Made by a program: the position numbers and the translations under genes | Origin: G963422445 sp963422445 | GTDB lineage: Bacteria; Pseudomonadota; Alphaproteobacteria; Thalassobaculales; Thalassobaculaceae | NCBI GenBank assembly: GCA_963422445.2 | Contig: OY729512.2 | Location: 5,270,001-5,334,000 of the forward strand | Direction of reading: 5' to 3' | Length of the DNA stretch: 64,000 nt | The notes under the pieces: model-generated | Databases searched by the model: none | The model's input: only the letters and a program-made list of their open reading frames with translations | What the model was told of the DNA's origin: nothing | Shown here: piece by piece, positions 28,755 to 37,074 of the stretch | Position numbering within the stretch: position 1 is the first letter of the stretch | Layout: each line of letters opens with the position of its first letter

Positions 28755-29962
28755 TGCCGACAACCCCGCTGGCGGGCTTGCGGGTCCTGGAGTTTACCCA
28801 CACTGTCATGGGGCCGACGGCAGGCCTGCTGTTTGCCGAACTTGGCGCTGACGTCATCAAGATCGAGCCGGCTCCGGACGGCGACCGGACCCGCCGGCTG
28901 GGCGGGTTCGGGGCCGGGTTCTTCGCCGGTTTCAACCGCAACAAGCGGAGCCTTGCCGTCGACCTCAAGCAAACGGCGGGGCAGGCGGTCGTCCACCGCC
29001 TGGTGCCGATCGCCGATATCGTTCTGGAGAATTTCGGCCCTGGAACCATGGAACGATTGAAATGCGGGTATGAGGATCTCGCGACATTGAATCAGCGCCT
29101 GATCTTTCTGGCGTTGAAGGGCTATCTTTCCGGGCCTTATCAGGATCGCCCGGCGCTCGACGAAGTGGTGCAGTTCCAGTCGGGGCTCGCCTGGATGACC
29201 GGTCCGCCGGGTCATCCGTTACGGGCCGGCGCATCAGTGATCGATATCCTTGGCGCGATGTTCGGGGTGATCGCCGTGCAGGCGGCATTGCGGGAGCGCG
29301 ACAGGACCGGGGCCGGACAGCGTGTGGCAGGCTCGCTGTTTGAAAGCGCGGCCTTTCTGATGAATACGCATATGGCGGGCATCGCCGCTACCGGGCGGGA
29401 CATGAGACCGATGCCGGCGCGTCAGGGTGCCTGGGCGATCTATCAAGTATTCGACACGGCAGGTGACGGGCAGCTGTTCATCGGTGTGACATCCGATCAG
29501 CAATGGACGCGCTTCGTTGCGGAGTTCGGTCTGCAAGAGCTCGGGAACGACCCGCGTCTTGCTACCAATGTCATGCGGCTGTCCGAACGGGATTGGCTGA
29601 TATCGGCGATTCAGGAGGTGATCGGTCAATTGCCGCAAAAGGATGTCGAGATGCGATGCGAGCGTTGTCAGGTTTCATGGGCGCCGGTCGGTCAGCCGGC
29701 CGATCTCTTCACCGATCCGCATCTCCTCGATGGCGGCGGATTGGTGGATGTCTTCGTTTCACGCTTTGGCGGTGAGGGCGGTACAGTGGCCGGGTTGCCA
29801 GCGCTCCCGGTCGAGTTCGGCCGGGAACGGACCCGTCCGGGCCTCGTGCGACAACCGCCGCGAATTGGTGAGCACAGCGCGGACATACTTGAGGAAGCAG
29901 GCTTTGCCAGAGCGGAGATCATCAATCTGGCCGCGAACGGGGTGATTGTCGATGGCCGATAA
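28754..29962 (+). CDS. Class III (CaiB/BaiF-type) CoA-transferase
   Basis: A 402-aa single-unit CaiB/BaiF (family III) transferase. Landmarks: LAGLRVLEFTHTVMGPTAG, ADVIKIEPAPDGD, FNRNKRSLAVDLK, DIVLENFGPGTMERL, and the catalytic Asp in RPALDEVVQFQSGLAWMTG. It moves CoA between carboxylic acids, here probably making the substrate of the HMGL-like lyase whose stop it overlaps by one base. Normal length for the family, no disruption. Confidence 0.92.
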   Translation: MPTTPLAGLRVLEFTHTVMGPTAGLLFAELGADVIKIEPAPDGDRTRRLGGFGAGFFAGFNRNKRSLAVDLKQTAGQAVVHRLVPIADIVLENFGPGTMERLKCGYEDLATLNQRLIFLALKGYLSGPYQDRPALDEVVQFQSGLAWMTGPPGHPLRAGASVIDILGAMFGVIAVQAALRERDRTGAGQRVAGSLFESAAFLMNTHMAGIAATGRDMRPMPARQGAWAIYQVFDTAGDGQLFIGVTSDQQWTRFVAEFGLQELGNDPRLATNVMRLSERDWLISAIQEVIGQLPQKDVEMRCERCQVSWAPVGQPADLFTDPHLLDGGGLVDVFVSRFGGEGGTVAGLPALPVEFGRERTRPGLVRQPPRIGEHSADILEEAGFARAEIINLAANGVIVDGR

Positions 29963-30082
29963 CGGGATGCGCTGGTTGGATTCGGCCCATATGCCGCTGT
30001 CAGGCCTGATGTGCGCATCGGTCGCGATGGCAGCGTTGTCCAGGGACGGCAGAACTGAGGACAGGACAGAAGAGGACGGAGC

Positions 30083-31147
30083 ATGAAGTTCGGCGTTTGC
30101 GTGATGGCTAACATCGACGAGATCGGGTTTTTCACCCATGCCGAAAATCTTGGCTATCACTCGGTCTGGGCCACCGACAGCCAGATGATGTTTTCGGACT
30201 GTTATGCGGTACTGGCATTGGCGGCGCAGCAGACCCGGACGCTGCATATCGGACCGGGGACGGCGATCTGCGGCACGCGTATTCCGCCGGTGCAGGTCGC
30301 GGCGATGGCGACATTGAACCGTCTGGCACCGGGCCGGGTTCGGCTGGGTATCGCTACCGGGAACACGGCGATGCGCACCATGGGTCAGAAACCGATGCGC
30401 ATGAAAGACTACGCCGAATATCTCAGGGTTCTGCGGGCGCTGCTTCAGGGTGAGGTCGTCGACTACATCTTCAATGGTGTTATCCGACCGGTGAAGATGT
30501 TGATGCACGAGACGGAATACATGAATCTGGAGCCGCGAATTCCGATCTATGTTTCCGGTTTCGGGCCTCGGGCCATGGGGTTGGCCGGCGAGTACGGTGA
30601 CGGTTTGGTGTTCGCAATTCCGCCGCGCGGCATAGCGCCGGTCGAGGCGATGGCGCATGTGCGCCAGGGCGCGGCCCGTGCCGGCCGTTCGACCGACGGC
30701 TTCGTCAACTGCGCGCTGACCAACATCGTGTTGCTGCAACCCGGTGAAGCTGTCGACTCGGAGCGTATCGTCAGGATGATAGGGCCCAACGTGATGGCCA
30801 GTGTCTATTATTTTTATGACGAGGTTCACGAAAAGGGCATCGATCCGCCGGACTTCCTCAAGCCGGTCTGGAACGCCTATTGCGCGCTGGTCGCGGAGAC
30901 GCCGCCGGAACACAGGCATTTTCGGACTCACGAATATCATTACACACATCTGCATCCGGGCGAGGCGGACCTGATTACCGAGGATCTGATCCGCGCGACC
31001 TGTCTGGTCGGAGCGCCGGATGAACTGATCGAGCAAATACGCGACTTGGAAAGCGCTGGCCTGCAGGAGCTGATGTTCGCGACCGGCGTTGACGAGAAAT
31101 GGGCGTTCGCGCAAGAGTTTTCGCGGAAGGTCATGTCAAGGCTGTGA
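30083..31147 (+). CDS. LLM-class flavin-dependent oxidoreductase (F420-type style)
   Basis: A 354-aa luciferase-like protein, less related to the other two LLM genes. FGVCVMANIDEIGFFTHAE and GYHSVWATDSQMMFSDCY resemble the 5,10-methylene-H4MPT reductase/F420 branch. GRVRLGIATGNTAMRTMG and RIPIYVSGFGPRAMGLAGEYGD are family hallmarks. LVGAPDELIEQIRDLESAGL near the C-terminus is the usual flux-control region. Strong site GAGGACGGAG before the ATG. Followed after 26 bp by the split dioxygenase gene. Confidence 0.9.
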   Translation: MKFGVCVMANIDEIGFFTHAENLGYHSVWATDSQMMFSDCYAVLALAAQQTRTLHIGPGTAICGTRIPPVQVAAMATLNRLAPGRVRLGIATGNTAMRTMGQKPMRMKDYAEYLRVLRALLQGEVVDYIFNGVIRPVKMLMHETEYMNLEPRIPIYVSGFGPRAMGLAGEYGDGLVFAIPPRGIAPVEAMAHVRQGAARAGRSTDGFVNCALTNIVLLQPGEAVDSERIVRMIGPNVMASVYYFYDEVHEKGIDPPDFLKPVWNAYCALVAETPPEHRHFRTHEYHYTHLHPGEADLITEDLIRATCLVGAPDELIEQIRDLESAGLQELMFATGVDEKWAFAQEFSRKVMSRL

Positions 31148-31633
31148 GCGGGCGGCGCGGAGGGACGTATCCGATGTTGCAGATCCGGCCGCTGGGACTG
31201 CATATCGGCTGCGAGATCACCGGGGTCGACGTCAGGCATCTCGACGATGCGGTGTTTGCCGCGATCTATCAGGCCTGGCTGGACCATGGCGTCACGGTGG
31301 TGCGCGGCCAAGCGCTCGAAATCGATGACTTCCTCCGCTACAGCCGCCGCTATGGCGTGGTTGTCCCGCATCCCTCGAAATCCACCCGCCATCCGGACTG
31401 CCCGGAGGTTACGGTGCTCTGGATCAACAAGTTCCGAGCGGACGGCAGTTTGAACGACGCGATCTATCGTCGTGGCGCGGCGGGCTTCCATACAGACGGC
31501 GCTTATGACGAAATCCCGTTCAAGGCAACCAAGCTCTATGCCCTGGTCAGGGCGGATTTGTACTTCGACCTTTCGCCAGCCCTGCCAGGGAGTTGCCTGA
31601 GATAGTGGCCCTCTTCCCCGTGTTCTGATATGA

Positions 31634-32446
31634 GTGCCGCGAGGCAATCGTGGGGGCGGGGGAGCCGTGGCGGTTCTTTCGGAGGTGGCCGTCGACATCG
31701 TGGCGGCGGACGAGGCCCGCTTCCGCGACTTGATGCAGACACACCACGACCTCGGCGCGGTGCCGGGGATGGGCGAGACCGTGCGCTATGTTGCGCACCA
31801 TCGAGGGCGCTGGCTGGCGCTGGCGGTGTTCTCGGCGCCGGCGCTGAAGTGTGGGGCGCGTGGTCACTGGATCGGCTGGGACCGCGGCGTCCAGTTCGGC
31901 CGTCTTCACCTGGTCACCACCAACTCGCGTTTTCTGATTCTCCCCGGCGGTGAGCGCAACCTCGGCTCGCGCGCGCTCTCGCTGTGCACGCGCCGTCTGG
32001 TGAGGGACTGGCCGGCCCGCTTCGGTCACGACGTGCTCCTGGCGGAGACCTTCGTCGACCCCGCGCTCTTCCGGGGCGCCGTCTACCGCGCCGCCAACTG
32101 GATCGAGATCGGGCGCACCCGCGGCTTCGCCCGCGACAGGCACGGCTCCAGCGAGCACGCGCGGCCCAAACTCGTGTTCCTTGATCCCCTGTGCCGGGGC
32201 GCGCGGGCCCGGCTTGGGGCCGCCGATCTCGACCCCCGCCTGCGACATGGAGTGCCGAAGATGACGCTCAGCGCCGCACAGATGCGATCCCTGCCCGAGT
32301 TCTTCCAGCACATCGACGATCCCCGCCGCCGCCAGGGTCGGCGCCATGCCCTGCCCACGGCTCGGCAGACAGCGCCCTGGCTATTGACGGCAAGACCGGC
32401 GCCATCGATGACGATGGCAAACAGGCTCATGTGCTCGGCATCATAG
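31634..32446 (+). CDS. DUF4338 (DruA-like) domain fused in frame to a truncated ISAs1 transposase N-terminus
   Basis: A 270-codon frame. Residues about 20-200 match DUF4338: TVRYVAHHRGRWLALAVFSA, ALKCGARGHWIGWDRG, LHLVTTNSRFLILPGG, LLAETFVDPALFRGAVYRAANW, IEIGRTRGFARDRHG. DUF4338 is the domain of DruA in the Druantia anti-phage system and is also found next to ISAs1-type transposases. The frame continues without a stop into MTLSAAQMRSLPEFFQHIDD (ATG at 32261), the ISAs1 transposase N-terminus. It runs out of register after a deletion at about 32350. The true start could be a GTG near 31668. No other Druantia gene (druB-E, helicase) is nearby, so defence is not supported here. Confidence 0.75.
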   Translation: MPRGNRGGGGAVAVLSEVAVDIVAADEARFRDLMQTHHDLGAVPGMGETVRYVAHHRGRWLALAVFSAPALKCGARGHWIGWDRGVQFGRLHLVTTNSRFLILPGGERNLGSRALSLCTRRLVRDWPARFGHDVLLAETFVDPALFRGAVYRAANWIEIGRTRGFARDRHGSSEHARPKLVFLDPLCRGARARLGAADLDPRLRHGVPKMTLSAAQMRSLPEFFQHIDDPRRRQGRRHALPTARQTAPWLLTARPAPSMTMANRLMCSAS

Positions 32447-33202
32447 GCCACGACACCAAGGCGCCCTGGGGTCAAAAAAAGTCGGCATGAGGCCCGACGC
32501 CGACGAAGGGGAGAAGCGCACCAACGAGATCGGCGCCGTCATCCCCCTGCTCGATACGGCGCCCGACATCGCGGGCCGCACTGTCACCGCCGACGCCCTG
32601 CTCACCCAGCGGGCGCTGGCCTCCTATCTGCTCGATCGCGGCGCGGCCTACCTGTTCACCGTCAAGGGCAACCAGCCGACCCTGCCGAGCGATATCCGGC
32701 TCACTCTCAACGAGGCCATCGCCGGGCGCGCACCGGACTTCACGGACGAGAGCCCGAGCACGACCGACGCGAGCGGCGCTCCATCCGGGTCTCCAGTGAG
32801 CGCAACGACGACCTCAACTTCCCCGGCGTCGGACAGGTCTTCGCCGTGCGCCGCGACACCGTCGAGGTCAAGTCCGGCAAGCGCCGCTGCGAGACCGCCT
32901 ACGGGGTCACCAGCCTGACCATGGAGGCCGCAACCCCGCAACGGCTGCTCACCCTCAATCGCGGGCACTGGACGATCGAGGCAACCCACTACAGCCTCGA
33001 CTGGAGCGTCGACGAGGACCGCAGCCGCACCGGGCACGGTCCAGAGACCATGACCCGGCTGCGGCGCTTCGCTATCGGTCTCATCAAGGGGCGCGGGCGC
33101 GCCGTCGCCCAGACCATGCGCAATCTGGCCAGGAACCCGCGCCGCGTCCTCGACTTCCTGAAAATGACCGACAACATCGCCCCGCGACCAGCACCCGGCT
33201 GA
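32261..33202 (+). pseudogene. ISAs1-family transposase with deletion and frameshifts
   Basis: The N-terminus MTLSAAQMRSLPEFFQHIDD is followed by a missing segment of about 60-80 codons. The DDE core then appears in other frames: DSALAIDGKTGAIDDDGKQ around 32380, GRTVTADALLTQRALASYLL with YLFTVKGNQPTLPSDI (frame 32487-32918), and HWTIEATHYSLDWSVDEDRS to APRPAPG (frame 32846-33202). ISAs1 catalytic Asp residues are visible (AIDGK, TADAL). At least two frame changes make it inactive, so movement of this element would need another copy. Confidence 0.85.
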
Positions 33203-33930
33203 CCACCCTCTCCGGTCCGCCTCCATCGACTCGCCAACCCTCGGCACGCCGGGGCGAGCGGTCATGCACAGATGAAGCCGTGCCCGACCCTCGCGGCCAG
33301 GGGACCGCTATACGGCGCCGCCATGGCGGCCAAATCCATTGCCCAGACCACGCAACGACCCCAACGAAAGCGGGCCGACCATGATTGCGTGCCGCGAGTC
33401 AGCGACGAAAATCAGAACGAATTTGCCGTGATGCCCTGGTGGTGCCCAGCCGCGGCGGCGACACCCATTTTTCCAGCATGTATCTGGCCCATGACGCGCT
33501 GCCGCTGCGTTTCAAGCGATTGCTCGACGGGCGCAAGGGCGCCTTCACCTATGGGGGCCGGACGCAGCAGGACAAACTGTTGAACCTGGAAGACCACCGC
33601 CGGCCACCGGCGATGCATTCATTGCTCCGGATCCATCCGGAAACCGGCCTCAAATCGCTTTACTTCGATCCGGGTAAGATCCTGTATATCGAAGGTCTCG
33701 AAGCGCGGCAAAGCGATAATGTCATTGACGAATTGACGGAACGGATGATCGTTCCGGATGCCGGATATGTCCACGAATGGCGCCTTGGCGATGTCGTGAT
33801 CTGGGATAATCGTTGTCTGGTGCACAAGGCAGCGGGCGATTATCCTCCCGAGGAGGACCGTATTCACTGGCGCGTATCGATCAAGGAACCGGGCGCTGAT
33901 AATCCGTCGGCGCAACGCAGCCGGGCGTGA

Positions 33931-34319
33931 CGATCGTCAGCGCCGATTCACGGTTATCGGGTAACCGTGTTGGTTTCGCATGGTTGTAAGGCCAGCGTGA
34001 CCTTGTCCGTGACGATGTGACGGCTGTACCTGATTTGGTGCATGCCCAATCCGGCGTCGATTTCCACAATTGTCCCTCGAAGCCCCATTCGTCATCCGAT
34101 CTTGCGACAGGGTGATCCGGCTCCGGCGCTGTTCCGAAAATGGCTAGGCAGCGCGCGATATGGTTCCCGGAAAATGCGGACATCCGCGCCGCGGTTCCGG
34201 TGCGGTGACGCTTGCGGCTGTTCCCGGGGCTTTGTCGTACCTGACATCATCCTGCTGGCGAGTCGGTCCGAATTGTTGTACTGGAATCATAGCCGTGCAA
34301 GGCGGGGGAGGGAAATGTC
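33931..34319. other. Intergenic, no gene seen
   Basis: No protein-like frame. It leads to the amidohydrolase gene and probably contains its promoter. Confidence 0.55.
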
Positions 34320-35153
34320 ATGCAGATCGTCGACGCCCAAATTCACCTCTGGGGTACTGGCCTTCCCAGCAATTTGGCGCACCGTCAGGTGACGTCCTTC
34401 ACCGCGGAAGAGGTCATTGGCATGATGGACGATGCCGGGGTCGATGCCGCGGTCATCCATCCTCCCGGATGGGATCCTGGGTCGACCGACATGGCAATCG
34501 AAGCGGTCAGGCGTTATCCGGGGCGTTTCGCGATCCTGGGTTCGCTGGCGCTCGACCGGCCGGAGTCGCGGGATCTGATTGCCGGCTGGCGCCGACAACC
34601 CGGTATGCTCGGTCTGCGCTTTCTGTTTCTCGAAGATCCTGAGCGACAGTGGTTGCGCGACGGAACTCTCGACTGGCTGTGGTGCGCGGCGGAGGAGGCC
34701 GGAGTTCCGATCGCCGTCCTGGCTACCGGTTCGCTGACCGAGTTCGGACAGATTGCCATGCGGCACCCGGGGCTGCGTCTGACCATCGATCACCTTGGCG
34801 GCCGCGGCGGCAATACCACGCTCAAGGATGCCGCGGCCATGGCTCATATCCCGGATCTTCTGGCCCTCGCGCAATATCCGAACGTGGCCGTCAAGGCGAC
34901 CGGCGCTCCGGGGTATTCCAGCGAGTCTTATCCGTTTACGGTGATGCAGGGGTATGTCCGACAGATCTTTGATGCGTTCGGTCCGGAACGCATGTTCTGG
35001 GGAACCGACATTACCAAGATGCCCTGTTCATGGCGCCAGTGCGTGACCATGTTTACCGAAGAAATGCCGTGGCTGGGTCCTGATGACCTGCGGCTGGTCA
35101 TGGGTGAAGCCATCTGCCGCTGGTGGGGTTGGGACCGAACGGCCGATCATTGA
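34320..35153 (+). CDS. Amidohydrolase-2-family metal-dependent hydrolase
   Basis: A 277-aa PF04909-type TIM-barrel hydrolase. VDAQIHLW stands where the family has D(A/T)HxHxW, so the first metal His is Gln here. TIDHLGGRGG gives the later His, and MFWGTDITKMPCSW the late Asp region. Several ACMSD-related and lactone hydrolases keep activity with variant HxH motifs, so it may still be an enzyme. Site GGGGGAGGGAAA lies 7 nt upstream of the ATG. It is the last gene of cluster 1 and is followed directly by an IS5-family fragment. Likely role: opening a lactone or decarboxylating/hydrolysing an acid made by the cluster; inferred from position. Confidence 0.85.
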   Translation: MQIVDAQIHLWGTGLPSNLAHRQVTSFTAEEVIGMMDDAGVDAAVIHPPGWDPGSTDMAIEAVRRYPGRFAILGSLALDRPESRDLIAGWRRQPGMLGLRFLFLEDPERQWLRDGTLDWLWCAAEEAGVPIAVLATGSLTEFGQIAMRHPGLRLTIDHLGGRGGNTTLKDAAAMAHIPDLLALAQYPNVAVKATGAPGYSSESYPFTVMQGYVRQIFDAFGPERMFWGTDITKMPCSWRQCVTMFTEEMPWLGPDDLRLVMGEAICRWWGWDRTADH

Positions 35154-35154
35154 C

Positions 35155-35390
35155 ACCCGGACCGTGTCGCCGACCACGAATGGCGGCCTGTGCGTAGATG
35201 CCGACAAGACGATCAACGGCCGCAAGCGGCGTCTGGTGGTTCATGTTGAAGGCGCTCGCATAGCTTTGCATGAGCATGAGACGAATATTCAGGATCAGGA
35301 CAGTGCGCCAGCGTTGATTATGATGTATGTGCTGCAACAATGATCTGTGCGCTGTTTGCTGACGGGGGCTACGTCGGCCAGAAATTACGT
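35155..35390 (+). pseudogene. Internal fragment of an IS5-family transposase
   Basis: NGGLCVDADKTINGRKRRLV followed by EGARIALHEHETNIQDQD is the GxDxxKkxxGRKRHxlVD.. region of IS1031/ISL2-group transposases. After a frame change FADGGYVGQKL (35357-35389) contains the second catalytic Asp. Both ends are missing: on the left it abuts the amidohydrolase stop, and on the right it stops exactly where palindromic repeat 3 begins. Confidence 0.75.
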
Positions 35391-35501
35391 ATACTGCTTA
35401 TGCACATAGTTCAGACAACACAAGATATTGTAGCGACCACCCGCTGCAGGTGTCTTGTTCTCCACAACATGCCTGTTGCGCCGGACCAAGGTGCATAGGA
35501 A

Positions 35502-36998
35502 GAGCTTCTTGCAAAATTGCCGGCCCGACCGGTTTTTTGCCTTCTCGAGGCTGATTTTGTTGTCGAGGGCCTGGGTTTCGGGGCCACCCCGTGGTCTGTT
35601 GTGTTTCTACAATAACAAGATACCGAGGAGGTGACCCCGATGACCCTTGGCTCGACCCTATCCGATCTCTGGCGCCGATTTCAAGGGGACCTTTTCCCTG
35701 CGTTGGCCGAGGCGGTCGGTCCTCTCCTGGAGACGCACAAGCGCTTCGTGACAGCTCTCGATCTCGTCAAGGTGGAGGACTTCGTCGATGAGGTGTGGAC
35801 CGGTCCGGGTCGGCACCGGGAGGATCGCCGGGCGCTGGCCCGTGGCTTCATCGCCAAGGCGGTATGGGATCTGCCGACGACCCGCCACCTGATCGACAGG
35901 CTCAAGGTGGACCCGACGTTGCGCCGACTGTGCGGCTGGTCGCGTGTCGCGGAGATCCCGAGTGAAGCGACGTTTTCGCGGGCGTTTGCCAAATGGTCGC
36001 AGTCCCGTCTTCCGGAGAGGATGCACGCGGCTCTGGTTGCAGAGACACTGGGCGATGCGCTCATCGGCCACGTGTCGAGGGCCTCGACGGCCATCGAGGC
36101 CCGGGAGACGCCGGCCTCGAAGCCGAAGGCCAGGACGCCGAACCGCAAGCGCGGCCGGCCCCGCAAGGGCGAGGAGAGGACGAAGGAGCCTGGGCGTCTC
36201 GAACAGCAAGCGAACGGGATGGATCTCGATGAGATGCTCGACGCGCTGCCGAAGGTCTGTGATCACGGGGCAAAGAAGAATGCCAAGGGGGTCCTGGAGG
36301 CCTGGCGCGGTTACAAGCTGCCTATCGACACAGCAGACTGCGGGGTGCCGCTGAGGACCGTCCTCACCTCGGCATCCGTCCATGACAGCCCGGTCGCGAT
36401 CCCGCTGGCGATGATGACCGCCGGGCGTGTGACCAATCTCTACGATCTCATGGACGCGGCCTATGATGCCAGGGAGATCTACCAGATGAGCGAACGGCTT
36501 GGCCATGTGCCGATCATCGATGTCAATCCGCGCCGGGACAAGGACCTCAAGGAGGAGCGAGACCGGGAGGCCCGGGCCCGGCGTGCAGCAGGCCATGTCG
36601 ACCCCGAGACCGTGCGGTTCCGGATCCGGTCCGGTGTCGAGAGGACCAACGCCCGCCTCAAGGATGAGTGTGGCGGGCGCCATGTCCGCATCCGCGGACA
36701 TTCCAGGGTCGCCTGCCATCTCATGTTCGGCATCCTGGCCCTGGCGGCTGACCAGTTGATACGTCTCGCCGCCCCATAGCGCGGCTCCGACAACGCATGC
36801 CGACCCTTCGCGGCCCTCTCGAAGAGAGTGGCCCGGAGAGGCGTGTCCCGATGTCCGCAAAGGTCCCTGTTTGTTCTCATCGTCTCTGATGAGACACCGC
36901 GAATCCATGGATTCCGACCTCCAGGTGCAGAGGTGACCGGGATCAACCGACCGATCCGGGCTCACCGGACCCTGGGGACAGGAATTTGCAAGAGGTTC
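35502..36998 (+). mobile_element. 1.5-kb DDE element, copy 4
   Basis: 1497 bp with the family tips GAGCTTCTTGCAAAATT and (inverted) GAACCTCTTGCAAATTCC. The flanks GGAA and AGTG do not match. It carries an intact transposase and interrupts palindromic repeat 3. IS1595 begins only 14 bp further right. Confidence 0.92.
35640..36779 (+). CDS. DDE transposase of the 1.5-kb element (copy 4, intact)
   Basis: A 379-aa protein from the ATG at 35640, eight bases after GGAGG. Same landmarks as copy 1: HVSRASTAIEARETP, KRGRPRKGEERTKEP, IDTADCGVPL, NLYDLMDAAYDAREIYQM, GHVPIIDVNPRRDKDLKEE and the RSGVERTNARLKDECGG Glu helix. With copy 1 it is a candidate source of transposase for the three broken copies. 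Confidence 0.9.
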   Translation: MTLGSTLSDLWRRFQGDLFPALAEAVGPLLETHKRFVTALDLVKVEDFVDEVWTGPGRHREDRRALARGFIAKAVWDLPTTRHLIDRLKVDPTLRRLCGWSRVAEIPSEATFSRAFAKWSQSRLPERMHAALVAETLGDALIGHVSRASTAIEARETPASKPKARTPNRKRGRPRKGEERTKEPGRLEQQANGMDLDEMLDALPKVCDHGAKKNAKGVLEAWRGYKLPIDTADCGVPLRTVLTSASVHDSPVAIPLAMMTAGRVTNLYDLMDAAYDAREIYQMSERLGHVPIIDVNPRRDKDLKEERDREARARRAAGHVDPETVRFRIRSGVERTNARLKDECGGRHVRIRGHSRVACHLMFGILALAADQLIRLAAP

Positions 36999-37074
36999 AG
37001 TGGTTAAAAATGGGGGATTATATACTTGAATATGCAGCAGTCCGTCCCCAAATCAATGTCAGAGTGGATAGGAC

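Larger units (their letters stand above)
31548..33430 (+). mobile_element. ISAs1-type element carrying a DUF4338 (DruA-like) gene
   Basis: 1883 bp, flanked by a perfect 10-bp direct repeat ATGCCCTGGT (31538-31547 and 33431-33440). The ends are weakly inverted (CAGGGCGGATTTG and CACGGCAAATTCG). It carries a DUF4338 frame followed by a damaged ISAs1-family transposase. Its right-hand 430 bp occur again at 47849-48291. Confidence 0.92.
31174..33930 (+). pseudogene. TauD/TfdA-family dioxygenase, split by an ISAs1 element
   Basis: The 5' part is 31174-31547 and the 3' part 33441-33930; together 864 bp, 287 aa. Removing the IS and one copy of the 10-bp duplication ATGCCCTGGT restores an unbroken frame (...KLYALVVPSRGGDTHF). 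The Fe(II) ligands are in GFHTDGAYDEIP (HxD) and the distal His in NRCLVHKAAGDYP, with an Arg further on in IHWRVSIKE to hold 2-oxoglutarate. Start MLQIRPLGLHIGCEITGVD is typical. TauD-type enzymes hydroxylate sulfonates, phenoxyacetates or other acids. As it stands the gene is dead unless the IS excises precisely. Confidence 0.92.
35391..37005. repeat. Palindromic repeat element 3, split by an IS
   Basis: The left arm at 35391-35414 (ATACTGCTTATGCACATAG...) and right arm CCGGACCAAGGTGCATA (35481-35497), continued after the 1.5-kb IS by AGTGGTT (36999-37005), correspond to the arms of repeats 1 and 2. The right arm matches well when rejoined; the left is diverged. Three to four extra bases (GGAA) sit at the IS border and no target duplication is visible, so the insertion was not clean. 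The repeat itself begins inside an IS5-family transposase fragment. Confidence 0.65.

Noticed and set aside
31634..32446. A Druantia defence locus
   Set aside because: Only the DUF4338 part is present, within a TauD-interrupting IS. No Druantia helicase or other component is nearby.
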